From NCBI GenBank assembly GCA_903970385.1, contig CAJCIN010000283.1:1-50459 (forward strand): a stretch of DNA of 50,459 nt. The letters are read 5' to 3'. Positions within the stretch are counted from its first letter, which is position 1; each line of letters begins with the position of its first letter. A program made the position numbers and the translations under genes. This document shows, piece by piece, positions 33,558-43,230 of this stretch. The notes beneath the pieces are model-generated. The model had not been told where the DNA came from, made no database searches, and saw nothing but the letters and a program-made list of their open reading frames with translations. The DNA is from Rhodospirillales bacterium (GTDB lineage Bacteria; Vulcanimicrobiota; Vulcanimicrobiia; Vulcanimicrobiales; Vulcanimicrobiaceae).

Positions 33558-34460
33558 GGCAGACGATACGCGACGAGCCAACACGTCGCGCGCGGTCGTC
33601 CAGGTTCGCGCGCCATAGCGATCGTTGTCGAGCGGGTCGAGTTTGCCGCGACCGCTCGCCATGTCGCGAAGATACTGCATGCCCTGCCACGCCGGAAAGA
33701 CGTCGTCGCTCGGCGGCGTGAGCGTCCGCGCGATCCGGATCAGAGCGCTCAGGAGCCCGATGCCGCCGGGACGTAGCGGCCGGAAGCGCTCCTTCGTGAC
33801 GTCGGTCATGATGCCGGCGAGGTCGCGCGGCGTCACGGTCGTGCCGGCGATGCGGAGAAAGCGTGGCGACGCGTCGTCGAGCGCGACGTCCGCGACGTAG
33901 CTCGCGACGTCGTCCTTCGCCGTGAAGTCGAGCGGCTGGTCGACGTCGCCCCAGGTGAGGATCCGGTGCTGTTTGCGCAACACGATCGGCGCTTCGCCCG
34001 TGAGGAGCTCGGCGAACGCGCCGTTCAAGACGGACGTCGTACGGATCGGCGTACCGTCGATGCGCGCCATGAACGCGCGGCGCAGGTCCATGTTGCGATT
34101 GTCGCCCGGCCGCGTCTTCGTGTAGTCGAGCGAGTAGTCGGACGGAATGAAACGCGGCACGCCGGCCGCGACGGCCGCGTCGAGCAGTCTGCCTTGCATC
34201 CCGATGATGACCGGCTCGAGCCCGTTGAGTGCGGAGACGACGCACGACGCGCGGGCACAGGCGTCGCGCAGTCCGGCCGCGTCGTCGTAATCGACCTCGA
34301 CGATGGTCGCTCCGGTCGCGATCGATCCGGCACGAGCCGCGGCGGCGGCGCCTGGCCGCACGAGCGCGCGAAACGGAACGTTGCGGTCGCCGAACGCCTT
34401 CGCGATGCGACCGCCGAGGTCACCCGTGCCGCCGGCGAGGACGACTACGCGAACTCCCAT
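33531..34460 (-). CDS. NmrA-like NAD(P)-binding protein
   Basis: A 309-residue short-chain-dehydrogenase-fold protein of the NmrA type. The N-terminus has the nucleotide-binding strand and GGTGDLGGRIAKAF loop, then VVEVDYDD-like and RFIPSDYSLDY segments. These proteins sense the redox state or reduce small aromatic compounds (isoflavone-reductase relatives). ATG at 34460 lies inside the end of the 50-residue gene. The last gene of the run that begins with the acyl-CoA synthetase at 36763. Confidence 0.85.
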   Translation of the reverse strand: MGVRVVVLAGGTGDLGGRIAKAFGDRNVPFRALVRPGAAAAARAGSIATGATIVEVDYDDAAGLRDACARASCVVSALNGLEPVIIGMQGRLLDAAVAAGVPRFIPSDYSLDYTKTRPGDNRNMDLRRAFMARIDGTPIRTTSVLNGAFAELLTGEAPIVLRKQHRILTWGDVDQPLDFTAKDDVASYVADVALDDASPRFLRIAGTTVTPRDLAGIMTDVTKERFRPLRPGGIGLLSALIRIARTLTPPSDDVFPAWQGMQYLRDMASGRGKLDPLDNDRYGARTWTTARDVLARRVSSASASGQQRS

Positions 34461-34597
34461 TCGCAGGCTTCGTTGTCGCCGAAATGCGTCGGCGCCGGAA
34501 ACGTCTCGCCTTTGGTGACGTTCGCGATCACGTCGGGATGCAGCACGCAGTGCACGCTGCCGTCTCGCGGAACTTCTTCACCCGGCTTGTGCGCCAT
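34445..34597 (-). CDS. YjzC-like 50-residue protein
   Basis: A short gene translated by hand: 50 aa from ATG 34597 to TAG at 34445. The start has a strong AAGGAG 7 nt upstream, right after the stop of the VOC gene. The sequence reads HKPGEEVPRDGSVHC ... VTKGETFPAPTH ... GDNEACEWEFA; the KPG...VP and VTKGExFP pattern resembles the YjzC family, and two Cys and three His might bind a metal. It overlaps the NmrA-like start by 16 nt. Function unknown. Confidence 0.8.
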   Translation of the reverse strand: MAHKPGEEVPRDGSVHCVLHPDVIANVTKGETFPAPTHFGDNEACEWEFA

Positions 34598-34607
34598 GAC
34601 GTTCTCC

Positions 34608-34994
34608 TTACGAGTTCGATGAGGGCTTCGAGCGCTCGTGAACGCCGAACGGATTACCTTCGGTATCCATGCACCAGCCCGTCGTGCAAACGTCCCCGCC
34701 GTAGCGAGAAATCAATCTGCCGCCGAGCGCTTCGACGCGCGCGATCGCGGCTTCCGAGTCGTCGACGCCGAACATCGCGCCGCCCGTCGGCACGCGCTCT
34801 TGCCCGGGCACGTGTGCGATCGCGAACGCGCCGCCGTCGGGCAAGTCGTACTCGACGAAATACGGCGATTCGACGGCGCCGGGTTTGATGTCGAACAGCG
34901 ATTCGTAGAACGTGCGCGCACGCTGGAGATCGTCCGAGAGATACATGACGAAATGCACGCCCTCGACGATCGCCGGACGGGTCGACTCGGTCAC
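34608..34994 (-). CDS. VOC family (glyoxalase/bleomycin-resistance fold) protein
   Basis: A 128-residue vicinal-oxygen-chelate protein with one fold repeat pair: VHFVMYLSDDLQRARTFYESLF at the start, then FVEYDLPDGGAFAIAH, and GGDVCTTGWCMDTEGNPFGVHE at the end. These are typical of dioxygenases, glyoxalases or resistance proteins; the metal residues are not obvious. GTG at 34994 overlaps the acyl-CoA synthetase stop (GTGA). Confidence 0.87.
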   Translation of the reverse strand: MTESTRPAIVEGVHFVMYLSDDLQRARTFYESLFDIKPGAVESPYFVEYDLPDGGAFAIAHVPGQERVPTGGAMFGVDDSEAAIARVEALGGRLISRYGGDVCTTGWCMDTEGNPFGVHERSKPSSNS

Positions 34995-36763
34995 GCGCGC
35001 GCTTCCTTCGGGGACGCATACGCCGACTCGATGAGCGTCGCGAACTTCTTTTCGACCACGCGCCGTTTGACTTTGAGCGTCGGGGAGAGTTCCCCGTCCT
35101 CGATCGTGAGGTCGCGGGGGAGGATCGCGAACCGGCGGATCGCCTCGAAGCTCGCGAGATCGGCCGACTTCTCGTCGATCTCGCGCTTGACGATCTCGCG
35201 CACGTCGGCGCGGTGCGAGAGGTCGCCCGTCGTCGCTGCGGCGGGAAGCTCGAGTTCTCGCCGCACGAGTTCCCAGTTCGGACTCACGAGCGCGACGGGA
35301 TACGGCCGGCCGTCGCCGATCACGAAACACTGGCCGAGATAGATCGAACGTTTGAGCGCGGATTCCACGCGGCCCGGCGCGACGTACTTTCCGGCGGACG
35401 TCTTGATCAATTCTTTCTTGCGATCGGTGATCGAGAGATAGCCGTCGGCGTCGATCTCGCCGACGTCGCCCGTCAAGAACCAGCCGTCGCTCGTGAACGA
35501 GCGCTCGCCCGGCGAACGATAGTACCCTTTCATCACGTTCGGGCCGCGAACCAAGATCTCACCGTCCGGCGCGAGTTTGATCTCGACGCCCGAGATCGGT
35601 TTGCCGACCGTCCCGTAGCGGATCGCGTCGATCGGGTTTCCGGTAACGACCGGCGACGTCTCGGTGAGGCCGTAGCCCTCGGCGATCGGGATGCCCATCC
35701 CCGCGAAGGTCAGCATGATGTCGCGATGCAGCGGCGCGCTGCCGCTCGTGAAGTACTCGAGCCGGTCGAGACCGATCTGCGGCCGGATCTTCGAGAGCAC
35801 GAGCTTCTGCGCGATCGCGTACTGCAGACCGAGCATCGTGGCCGGCTTCCCGCCGTTCTGCGCGGCGGCGGCATGCTCGCGACCGACGCCGAGCGCCCAC
35901 GGAACGAGCTTGGCCTTGAGTCCGCCGTCCGCTTTCGCACGTCCGACGATGCCCGCGAGTACGCGCTCGAAGATGCGCGGTACGAGATTCATCACGCGCG
36001 GCCGCACCGAACGCAGATCCTCGAGCAGATAGTCGGGCGTCGTCACGTGCACGAGCGCGCGATTGAGCGCGAAGATCAGGATCGTCGTGTGTTCGTAGAT
36101 GTGGGCGAACGGCAACACGGAGAGCACGGCGCTCTCGCCGTCCTTCAGCGTTTGCGGCAAGAGTTCGGAGGCCGCGCGCGCGTTCGAGATCAGGTTGCGA
36201 TGGCTCAGCATCACGCCCTTCGGATCGCCCGTGGTGCCCGACGTGTAGATGAGCACGGCGAGATCGTCCGGATCGGTCGCGGCGTCGGGTACGTACGATG
36301 CGTCGCTCGCGTGCGCGAACGACACGAGCGCCCCCGGGCCGTCCCCATCGAACGTCACGATGCGCGGAGCGCTCGGACACGCCGCGCGAATGCGCTCGGC
36401 ATCGGCGGCCGTTTCGACGAACGCGAGCTTCGCTTCCGAGTCTTTGAAGATGTATTCCATCTGGTCGAGCGCGAGCGTCGCGAAGACCGGCACGACCACA
36501 GCGCCCGCGAAAAGAATGCCGAAGTCCGCCGCGATCCAGTCGACGCGGTTGTTCGCGATCAGCGCGACGCGGTCGCCCGGCGCGACGCCCGCTTCACGCA
36601 GCGCGCCGGCGATGGCGGTCGCTCGGCCGAGCATCCCGGTCGCCGAGGTGTACGTCCAGTCCGGCGCTCCGAGCCGCTCCGCGTACGCTCGCTCGCGCGG
36701 CTCGGCGAGCGCGTCGTAGATGAAACGGGCGAGCGTTTCCGAGGAAGGGAGCAGATCCGGCAT
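34991..36763 (-). CDS. fadD: Long-chain acyl-CoA synthetase (FadD15/AMP-forming type)
   Basis: A 590-residue AMP-forming ligase activating fatty acids to acyl-CoA. The P-loop is [16 protein letters not shown], the A5 motif [12 protein letters not shown], and the C-terminal hinge [33 protein letters not shown], in the order of the long-chain class. ATG at 36763 has no ribosome binding site. First gene of a coupled run with the VOC, YjzC-like and NmrA-like genes; divergent from the FadJ-thiolase pair, which use its product. Confidence 0.94.
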   Translation of the reverse strand: MPDLLPSSETLARFIYDALAEPRERAYAERLGAPDWTYTSATGMLGRATAIAGALREAGVAPGDRVALIANNRVDWIAADFGILFAGAVVVPVFATLALDQMEYIFKDSEAKLAFVETAADAERIRAACPSAPRIVTFDGDGPGALVSFAHASDASYVPDAATDPDDLAVLIYTSGTTGDPKGVMLSHRNLISNARAASELLPQTLKDGESAVLSVLPFAHIYEHTTILIFALNRALVHVTTPDYLLEDLRSVRPRVMNLVPRIFERVLAGIVGRAKADGGLKAKLVPWALGVGREHAAAAQNGGKPATMLGLQYAIAQKLVLSKIRPQIGLDRLEYFTSGSAPLHRDIMLTFAGMGIPIAEGYGLTETSPVVTGNPIDAIRYGTVGKPISGVEIKLAPDGEILVRGPNVMKGYYRSPGERSFTSDGWFLTGDVGEIDADGYLSITDRKKELIKTSAGKYVAPGRVESALKRSIYLGQCFVIGDGRPYPVALVSPNWELVRRELELPAAATTGDLSHRADVREIVKREIDEKSADLASFEAIRRFAILPRDLTIEDGELSPTLKVKRRVVEKKFATLIESAYASPKEARA

Positions 36764-36888
36764 GCAGTGTTGCGCTACGGCTCCCTCAAAGAAGTTCCTA
36801 TTGACGCCGCTCCTTCAATGGCTCCCGGCCCGGACCGCGAAGGGAACAGTCCCCAAATCGGCTCCCCCGCGGCGCCAGGAGAGACAGA

Positions 36889-39027
36889 ATGTTAGAGACC
36901 GAGGCCCCTCCGAAGGCGCCCGCGCGGGGCGAGACCCGCGACGGCGTCCGGGTGATCACGCTGACCAATCCGCCCGTGAACGCGCTTTCGTTCGCGACCG
37001 CCGGGGCCGTGCTCCACGAGATCGAGACCGCGGAGACCGACGACGCGGTCCGCGCCATCGTGATCACGGGCTCGAACGGCTTCTTCAGCGGCGGCGCCGA
37101 CATCAACGCGTTCGCGGCCGGACCGGTACCCGGGGGGAAGACCGTGCGCGACCTCGTCGCCGCGATCGAAAAGGGTGCGAAGACGTACGTCGCCGCGATC
37201 GACGGCCCGGCTCTCGGCGGCGGCCTCGAGCTCGCGCTCGCGTGCGACTACCGCCTCGGCTCGGCGAACGCCAAAGTCGGCTTGCCGGAAATCTTGCTCG
37301 GCCTCATTCCGGGCGCCGGCGGCACGCAGCGCCTGCCGCGTCTGCTCGCGACGAAGAACCCGATGAATTTCGGCGGCGTGCAGATGGCGCTCCAGATGAT
37401 GCTCGAGGGCAAACCCAAAGACGCGAAACCGGCGAAGGGCATGGGCATTCTCGACGAGCTCGTCGAGGGCGACGTCGTGGCGCACGCCGTCGAGTTCGCG
37501 CGCGCGAAAGCCGGCACCAAAAACCGCATCAGCGAGATGAAGATCAAGATTCCGCCGCCCATGGTCGCGCTCGCGCACGGCATGGTGCCGCCCGAAGACA
37601 AGGGCGGTTTCGCCGCGCACAAGTTGATCGACGCGATGGAAGCCGCGTCCGATCTCGACTACAAGCACGGCATCGCGCGCGAGTTCCGCATCTTCAAGGA
37701 ACTCGTCACGAGCCTGCCGTCGCAGTCCGCCGTGCATCTCTTCTTCGCGGAACGCGAACTCGGGAAGATTCCGGGCCTCGCGCAAGACACGAAGCCGAAG
37801 ACGATCGAGAAGGCGGCCGTCGTCGGCGCCGGCACGATGGGCACCGGCATCGCGATGGTCTTCGCGAACGCCGGCATTCCCGTCTCGGTGATCGACGTCA
37901 ATCCGGAACAGGTCGAGCGCGGCAAGAAGAACGTCGCCGACACGTACGCGGCCCAAGTCAAGAAGGGCCGCTTGACCGAGGACAAAGCGAAGGAACGCGT
38001 CGAGAACGTTTCGTTCGTCGGCGCCTACGACGCGATCGCGGATTCCGATCTCGTGATCGAAGCCGTGTTCGAATCGATGGCGGTCAAAAAAGAAGTCTTT
38101 GCGGCGCTCGACAAGGCCGTCAAGAAGGGCGCGATCCTCGCATCGAATACGTCGACGCTCGACATCGACGAGATCGCGAGTGCGACGACGCGTCCGGAGA
38201 AAGTCGTCGGCCTGCACTTCTTCGCGCCGGCGAACATCATGCAATTGCTCGAAGTCGTGCGCGGTTCGAAGACCGACGTCGAGACGCTCGTCACGTCGAT
38301 GGCGCTCGCGAAGAAGCTCAAAAAGAAAGGCGTGCTCTCGGGCAACGCGTTCGGCTTCATCGGCAACCGGATGCTCTTCGACTACGTCCGCGAAGCGACG
38401 TTCTTGCTCGAGGAAGGCGCGACGCCGATGCAGATCGACAACGCGATCAAGAGTTTCGGCTTCCCGATGGGTCCGTTCGCGATGAGCGACCTCTCCGGCA
38501 TCGACGTCTTCTACAAGATCGCGCAGGAAGCGCCGAAGGTCGACTACCGGCAGTCGGAGATCTCGCACCGGCTCTACGAACTCGGCCGCTACGGTCAGAA
38601 GACGGGCTCGGGCTTCTTCACCTACGAGCCCGGCAAACGCGAGCCGAAGCGCGACGAAGACGTCGAGCGCATCATCGCCGAGGAATCGAAGCGGCTCGGC
38701 ATCACGCGCCGCACCGACATCACGGACGAAGAGATCGTGAATCGCTGCATGTTCGCGCTCGTGAATCAGGGCGCCCAACTGCTCGGCGACGGCATCGCCC
38801 TGCGTCCCGGCGACGAAGACGTCGTCTGGCTCTTCGGTTACGGCTTCCCGTGGTATCACGGCGGCCCGATGTGGTGGGCCGACACGATCGGCGTCAAGAA
38901 CATCTACGATCAGATCGTCGAGTGGCAGAAGACGCTCGGCAAGCACTGGGTGCCGGCACCCAAACTCAAGGAAGCCGCCGAGCGCGGATCGTTCGCACCT
39001 CGTCCGAATACTGGAGCGTTCAACTAA
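36889..39027 (+). CDS. fadJ: FadJ-type bifunctional enoyl-CoA hydratase/3-hydroxyacyl-CoA dehydrogenase
   Basis: A 712-residue beta-oxidation protein. Residues 1-190 are the crotonase domain ([32 protein letters not shown] with the catalytic glutamates), followed by a linker to about 300. The NAD-binding domain follows ([21 protein letters not shown], about 308-330), then the dehydrogenase C-terminal domains with KPK-like FEPGKR end. It hydrates enoyl-CoA and oxidises 3-hydroxyacyl-CoA. ATG at 36889 has AGGAGAG 7 nt upstream. The stop overlaps the thiolase start (TAATG). Confidence 0.95.
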   Translation: MLETEAPPKAPARGETRDGVRVITLTNPPVNALSFATAGAVLHEIETAETDDAVRAIVITGSNGFFSGGADINAFAAGPVPGGKTVRDLVAAIEKGAKTYVAAIDGPALGGGLELALACDYRLGSANAKVGLPEILLGLIPGAGGTQRLPRLLATKNPMNFGGVQMALQMMLEGKPKDAKPAKGMGILDELVEGDVVAHAVEFARAKAGTKNRISEMKIKIPPPMVALAHGMVPPEDKGGFAAHKLIDAMEAASDLDYKHGIAREFRIFKELVTSLPSQSAVHLFFAERELGKIPGLAQDTKPKTIEKAAVVGAGTMGTGIAMVFANAGIPVSVIDVNPEQVERGKKNVADTYAAQVKKGRLTEDKAKERVENVSFVGAYDAIADSDLVIEAVFESMAVKKEVFAALDKAVKKGAILASNTSTLDIDEIASATTRPEKVVGLHFFAPANIMQLLEVVRGSKTDVETLVTSMALAKKLKKKGVLSGNAFGFIGNRMLFDYVREATFLLEEGATPMQIDNAIKSFGFPMGPFAMSDLSGIDVFYKIAQEAPKVDYRQSEISHRLYELGRYGQKTGSGFFTYEPGKREPKRDEDVERIIAEESKRLGITRRTDITDEEIVNRCMFALVNQGAQLLGDGIALRPGDEDVVWLFGYGFPWYHGGPMWWADTIGVKNIYDQIVEWQKTLGKHWVPAPKLKEAAERGSFAPRPNTGAFN

Positions 39028-40220
39028 TGCCCGAAGCAGTCATCGTCAGCGGCGCGCGCACCCCGATCGGCAAGGCGTTCCGCGGCGCGTTCAACATGAC
39101 GCACGGCGCGACGATGGCGGGTCACGTCATCAAGCACGCCGTCGAACGTTCGGGCGTCGATCCGAACGACATCGAAGACACCGTGCTCGGCGTCGGCAAT
39201 CCCGAGGGCGCGACGGGCCACAATCTCGCGCGCAACGCATCGATCCGCGCCGGTCTTCCGATCACGGTCGCGGGCACGACGATGACGCGCTACTGCGCGT
39301 CCGGCCTCCAGGCGATCTCGACGGCCGCGCACCGCGTCGTCGCGGACGGCGTTCCCGTCATGGTCGCGGGCGGCGCCGAGTCGATCAGCCTCGTGCAGAA
39401 CAACACGAACATCAAGTTCTTCACGGAAGAGTGGCTGATGCGGCATCAGGCGGATCTCTTCATGCCGATGATCGAGACGGCCGACCTCGTGGCGAAGCGC
39501 TATAAGATCTCGCGCGAAGCGCAAGACGAATACGCGTTGCAGAGCCAGCAGCGCACGGCGGCCGCGCAAGACGCGGGCCACTTCGATGCCGAGATCGTGC
39601 CGCTGCCCGCGTACAAGTACGAGGAAGACAAGGCGACGGGCGAGGTCCGCGAGGTCATGCAGACGCTGACCAAGGACGAGGGCAATCGCGCCGACACGAC
39701 GCTCGAGGGGCTCGCGAAGCTCAAGGGCGCGAGCCTGATGAATCCCAAGTCGCCGATCACCGCCGGAAACGCATCGCAGCTCTCCGACGGGGCCGCCGCG
39801 CTCGTCATCACGAGCTACGACTACGCGGAAAAGCACGATCTCAAGCCGCTCGCATATTATCGCGGCTTTGCCGTCGCCGGCCTGGACCCCGAAGAGATGG
39901 GCATCGGCCCCGTCTTCGCGGTGCCGAAGCTCCTCGCGCGCCATGGGCTCACCGTCGACGACATCGATCTGTGGGAGCTCAACGAGGCGTTCGCCGTGCA
40001 GACGCTCTACTGCCGCGACACGCTGCACATCGACAACGAGAAGTACAACGTCGACGGCGGCGCGATCTCGATCGGCCACCCGTACGGCATGAGCGGCGCG
40101 CGCATGACGCTGCACGGCATCCACGCCGGCCGTCGACGCAAGGCGAAGTGGCTCGTCGTGACGATGTGCGTCGGCGGCGGCATGGGCGCGGCCGGCCTCT
40201 TCGAACTCATCAACGACTAG
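39027..40220 (+). CDS. fadA: Acetyl-CoA acyltransferase (thiolase, FadA/FadI-like)
   Basis: Thiolase, 397 aa, cleaving 3-ketoacyl-CoA to acetyl-CoA and a shortened acyl-CoA. The nucleophilic cysteine is in [11 protein letters not shown] near residue 92, the ELNEAFAVQ motif and [17 protein letters not shown] carry the histidine, and [16 protein letters not shown] carries the second cysteine. ATG at 39027 overlaps the FadJ stop. A long frame upstream is a FadJ shadow. With FadJ it forms the usual two-gene module. Confidence 0.95.
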   Translation: MPEAVIVSGARTPIGKAFRGAFNMTHGATMAGHVIKHAVERSGVDPNDIEDTVLGVGNPEGATGHNLARNASIRAGLPITVAGTTMTRYCASGLQAISTAAHRVVADGVPVMVAGGAESISLVQNNTNIKFFTEEWLMRHQADLFMPMIETADLVAKRYKISREAQDEYALQSQQRTAAAQDAGHFDAEIVPLPAYKYEEDKATGEVREVMQTLTKDEGNRADTTLEGLAKLKGASLMNPKSPITAGNASQLSDGAAALVITSYDYAEKHDLKPLAYYRGFAVAGLDPEEMGIGPVFAVPKLLARHGLTVDDIDLWELNEAFAVQTLYCRDTLHIDNEKYNVDGGAISIGHPYGMSGARMTLHGIHAGRRRKAKWLVVTMCVGGGMGAAGLFELIND

Positions 40221-40229
40221 CCGCGCGGG

Positions 40230-40254
40230 GCACGCGAACTACGTGTTCGCGTGC
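40230..40254. terminator. Perfect 10-bp hairpin at a convergent gene end
   Basis: GCACGCGAAC (40230-40239) pairs with GTTCGCGTGC (40245-40254) around TACGT. It lies 9 nt after the thiolase stop and includes the stop codon of the convergent gene at 40239. No T tract follows on either strand, so it may act as a barrier, a weak two-way terminator or an mRNA-stabilising structure. Confidence 0.55.
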
Positions 40255-40679
40255 TCCTTCGCTTCGCGGTACTCGGCGATGTGCTCGTAAACGCCGTCCG
40301 GGAACGTGAGATCTTTGTACACGTTGCCGGCATCCGGATCGTCCGGATTCGGGATGATCGCGAAGTCTTGCTGCGCCTGGTACTCGAGAATCTTCGCGCG
40401 CTTCGGCGGATTGTAACCGGCGCTCGTGACTTGCGCGACGAGAGCGCGAGCGTCGTCTTCGCTGAAGTCGTTGTCTTTGCGCAATTGCGCGACCACGTCG
40501 TCGTCGCTGCCGAAATGCCGCGCGACCATCGCGAACACGAGCCGCCCGTAGTGGCCGATGTCCTCGCCTCGATCGAGCGAGTCGAGCAGGTGCGCCATCA
40601 TGGAATTGGATCGCATATCTTCGAACATACGGGTCTCGTACCCGAACGTACGTTCGATCAAACTCGGGCGAGCGGTCAC
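40239..40679 (-). CDS. Unknown 146-residue protein
   Basis: Starts with GTG at 40679, overlapping the DUF2807-type stop (GTGA). It begins LIERTFGYETRMFEDMRSNSMMAHLLDSLDRGEDIGHYGRLVFAMVARHFG, which is a helical stretch, and ends with an acidic helix EHIAEYREAKEHANT. The middle PPKRAKILEYQAQQDFAIIPNPDDPD suggests a loop region. No family recognised; no signal or membrane segment. It resembles no known enzyme. Confidence 0.78.
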   Translation of the reverse strand: MTARPSLIERTFGYETRMFEDMRSNSMMAHLLDSLDRGEDIGHYGRLVFAMVARHFGSDDDVVAQLRKDNDFSEDDARALVAQVTSAGYNPPKRAKILEYQAQQDFAIIPNPDDPDAGNVYKDLTFPDGVYEHIAEYREAKEHANT

Positions 40680-41323
40680 ACCGCGCCGATGCTGCCGAGT
40701 CCGTTCACGTGGCTGTCGACGTGCTGCGGATGACCGGCATAGTCGATCTTTCCGACGCCGTTGACGTGTAACGACAGCGAACCGCTACCGCGCACGGTGA
40801 TCTTGCCGACGCCGTTGAGATCGGCGTCGACGTCGCGCGCCGCGACCGAACCGGCATCGATCTTGCCCGTGCCGCTGAGCGATATGGTCTCGTGCGCCGC
40901 TTTTCCGAAGGCCACGACCGAGGCCGCGCCCGGCACCGCGAGCGACACGTCGCCCCCGGTCAGGCCGTAGATCTTCACCGAGCCCGCCCCCGCGATCTTG
41001 AAGTCGCGCAGGGTGGGCAGGCCGATGTCGAGCTTGAGGATGTGCTGCCCGTACGAATCCCCGTCGCGCATGCCGACGACGAGCGTTCCGTCGCGAACCT
41101 CGGTCGTGACGCGATCGACCGAGTCGCGGTCGCCCGTCATCGAGAAACGCGGAGCATGCTGCCCCGCGGTGATCGTCGCGGTGAACGCCCCGCGCAGCTC
41201 GACGCGATCGAACGCTGCCACGATGCGGGTCTCGGTGACGTCGTCCGCGGCGCGCCCGGGCGCGGCGAGCGACGCGAAGGCCGCGAGCAGCGCGGGAACG
41301 CGCCGGATCGATCGAAGAATCAT
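40676..41323 (-). CDS. DUF2807 (GIN-domain) secreted protein
   Basis: A 215-residue protein with a signal peptide (hydrophobic residues 9-22, cleavage near GRAAD), followed by the DUF2807 beta-helix pattern: AFDRVELRGAFTATITAG, VVGMRDG, and Gly-rich repeats such as GAGSVKIYGL, GTGKIDAGSV and GVGKITVRGSG. The domain is a putative adhesin head found in secreted proteins of unknown function. ATG at 41323 is only 5 nt from the divergent GNAT start. Coupled to the 146-residue gene downstream. Confidence 0.88.
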   Translation of the reverse strand: MILRSIRRVPALLAAFASLAAPGRAADDVTETRIVAAFDRVELRGAFTATITAGQHAPRFSMTGDRDSVDRVTTEVRDGTLVVGMRDGDSYGQHILKLDIGLPTLRDFKIAGAGSVKIYGLTGGDVSLAVPGAASVVAFGKAAHETISLSGTGKIDAGSVAARDVDADLNGVGKITVRGSGSLSLHVNGVGKIDYAGHPQHVDSHVNGLGSIGAV

Positions 41324-41328
41324 GCCGG

Positions 41329-41880
41329 ATGTACGGCGGCTCGGGGCCTGAAGTTTCGCCCGCGGCGACCCCGGTCGTCGAGACGGAGCGTCTGCGCCTA
41401 CGCGGACACCGCTCGAACGATCTCGAGGCGTGCGCCGCGATGTGGGGCGATCCGGACGTGGTCCGGTACATCGGCGGCTCGCCGTCCACGAAGCAACAGA
41501 CGTGGATGCGTCTGCTCAATTACGTCGGGCACTGGAATACCGTCGGCTTCGGATACTGGCTCGTCGAGGACAAGCGAACGCGGCGCTTCGTCGGCGAGGT
41601 CGGATTCGCCGACTTCAAACGCGATCTGGATCCGTCGTTCGCGCTCTTGCCCGAGATCGGCTGGGCGCTGCGAAGCGACGCGCGCGGCATGGGCTACGCG
41701 CGCGAAGCGGTCGGTGCCGCACTCGCGTGGGGCGACGCGCGTTGGGCGCGCACCTTCTGCATCATTTCACCCCAGAACGTACCGTCGCTCCGCGTCGCGA
41801 GCGCGTTCGATTACCGCGAGACGTCGCGCGTACGCTATCACGGCGACGACACGATCGTGTTCGAACGCTCGCGCTCGTGA
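41329..41880 (+). CDS. GNAT acetyltransferase, RimJ/RimL-like (183 aa)
   Basis: GNAT of the RimJ/RimL type: VETERLRLRGHRSNDLEA at the start, GFGYWLVEDKRTRRFVGEVGF, then GWALRSDARGMGYAREAVGAAL (the acetyl-CoA loop) and QNVPSLRVASAFDYRE. It may acetylate a protein N-terminus or a small amine. The start at 41329 lies 5 nt from the divergent DUF2807 gene, so at least one of them probably has no leader. A 2-nt gap separates its stop from the convergent SRPBCC gene. Confidence 0.88.
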   Translation: MYGGSGPEVSPAATPVVETERLRLRGHRSNDLEACAAMWGDPDVVRYIGGSPSTKQQTWMRLLNYVGHWNTVGFGYWLVEDKRTRRFVGEVGFADFKRDLDPSFALLPEIGWALRSDARGMGYAREAVGAALAWGDARWARTFCIISPQNVPSLRVASAFDYRETSRVRYHGDDTIVFERSRS

Positions 41881-41882
41881 CG

Positions 41883-42371
41883 TTACGCGAAGAGGTCGTC
41901 TAAGCGGTCGTAGCACGCCGCGTTCCCTTGATCCATGCTGGATTCCAGCGCCCTGTTGCGGGCTTCGATGGATTCGTACGCAAGCGTCATCGTAAACGTG
42001 GTCGATCCGTCGACCTTGTCGAAGGTCCACGTCTCGACCGACTCGCCCGGATATGCGGGATCGTCGAATCTCTCCGTGTGGACGACGCGCTCGGGTCGCG
42101 TGATGTCGGTATAGACGCCGCTCACGACGAATTCTTGTCCATCCGCGTCGTTGCGCCAGACGTATCGGAACGCGCCGCCGACTCTCAAGGCGATGTCACA
42201 GACCGCGAGCGTCCAGCCGGCCGGCGCGATCAGCCATCGTTTCACGCTGCCGGGCGTCGTAAACGCGTCGAAGACGCGTTCGCGCGGTGCGTCGAAGACG
42301 CGCGTCATGACGATCTCACGATCGGTCGGCGTCGTTACCTCGAGCTGACGTTTGGTCGACCCATCTCGCAT
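41883..42371 (-). CDS. SRPBCC (AHSA1-like) domain protein
   Basis: A 162-residue START-fold protein of the AHSA1/YndB type: REIVMTRVFDAPRERVFDAFTTPGSVKRWLIAP near the start, VGGAFRYVW, and YESIEARNRALESSMDQGNAACYDRLDDLF at the end. Such proteins bind hydrophobic ligands in a deep cavity; roles vary. ATG at 42371 with no clear ribosome binding site. It lies after the esterase in the same direction, 16 nt away. Confidence 0.92.
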   Translation of the reverse strand: MRDGSTKRQLEVTTPTDREIVMTRVFDAPRERVFDAFTTPGSVKRWLIAPAGWTLAVCDIALRVGGAFRYVWRNDADGQEFVVSGVYTDITRPERVVHTERFDDPAYPGESVETWTFDKVDGSTTFTMTLAYESIEARNRALESSMDQGNAACYDRLDDLFA

Positions 42372-42387
42372 CGCTCTTTCTGCGTTT

Positions 42388-43218
42388 CTACACCGCGCGT
42401 CGGTCGCGCAGGAAAAACTCCATCATCGCGTCGCTCGCGCGCGGACCGCGCGGGTAGGTGTGCGAACCGCGAAAACTGCCGCCGCTCCAAGCGTGGCCCA
42501 TGTCGCGAACGTTCCACGATTCGACGCGCACGAGGCCGGTCTTGTCGATCCACCGCTCGATCGCGACGTCGCCGCGCTCTTCGAGCACCGCATCGGCGCC
42601 GGTCATCCCGAAGAGCCGGAGGAATTGTTGCGCGAGCACGGCCGCGTTGACCGGGTGGACCGTGCGGTCGTGCGCGCCCGTCCACACGGTGGCTCGCATG
42701 CGGCGATACGCCGCCGGCGGCGGATCGTTCGCAAACGCGGAGACGTCGGGCGCGCCGAGATCTCCGTGCATCGCGGAGAGCGCGCTCGGGACGTCGTGAC
42801 TGACGTGCAGCGGAACGCCCGCCATCACGCCGACGGCGGCGAAGACGTCGGGTGCCTGTTCGGCGAGGATCGCGGCCATCGCGCCGCCCGCCGACAGTCC
42901 CGCGAGATACACGCGGTCGCGATCGATCGGATGCCGCGCCATCACGTCGGCGACGAGCGCGAGGATCATGGCCGGTTCGCCGTCCGCTCGCGCCTGATGC
43001 CGCCGCGAGAACCAGTTCCAGCAGCGGTTCGGATTGTGCGCGACGCTCTGCTCGGGATAGACGACGTAGGCGCCGGTGCGTTCGGCGACGCTATCGAAGC
43101 GCGTGCCGGCGGCGAAGTCGCTCGCCGTTTGGGTGCAGCCGTGGAGCGCGACGACGAGCGGCGCCGTTCCGGTCGCTTCGCGCGGGGCCGTCGGAATGAA
43201 GAGCCGGTGCTTTAGTAT
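42388..43218 (-). CDS. PHB depolymerase-family esterase with no canonical start codon
   Basis: An alpha/beta hydrolase related to the PHB-depolymerase/LpqC esterases. Translation by hand of the minus strand gives LHGCTQTASDFAAGTRF, VVYPEQS, NRCWNWF, the nucleophile GLSAGGAMAA, and a terminal MGHAWSGG with the histidine. The frame is open back to the nuoN stop (TAA at 43233-43231) but contains no ATG, GTG or TTG before the homology; I list it from ATA at 43218 (276 aa). An ATG at 42969 would remove the LHG motif, leaving 193 aa. It may use a rare start, or its start may have been lost. A lipase or feruloyl esterase role is possible. Confidence 0.75.
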   Translation of the reverse strand: MLKHRLFIPTAPREATGTAPLVVALHGCTQTASDFAAGTRFDSVAERTGAYVVYPEQSVAHNPNRCWNWFSRRHQARADGEPAMILALVADVMARHPIDRDRVYLAGLSAGGAMAAILAEQAPDVFAAVGVMAGVPLHVSHDVPSALSAMHGDLGAPDVSAFANDPPPAAYRRMRATVWTGAHDRTVHPVNAAVLAQQFLRLFGMTGADAVLEERGDVAIERWIDKTGLVRVESWNVRDMGHAWSGGSFRGSHTYPRGPRASDAMMEFFLRDRRAV

Positions 43219-43230
43219 GTAAGCCGCGCC

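Noticed and set aside
36720-39026. Long plus-strand frame before the thiolase
   Set aside because: It is an Arg/Asp-rich shadow of fadJ in another frame; the thiolase starts at 39027.
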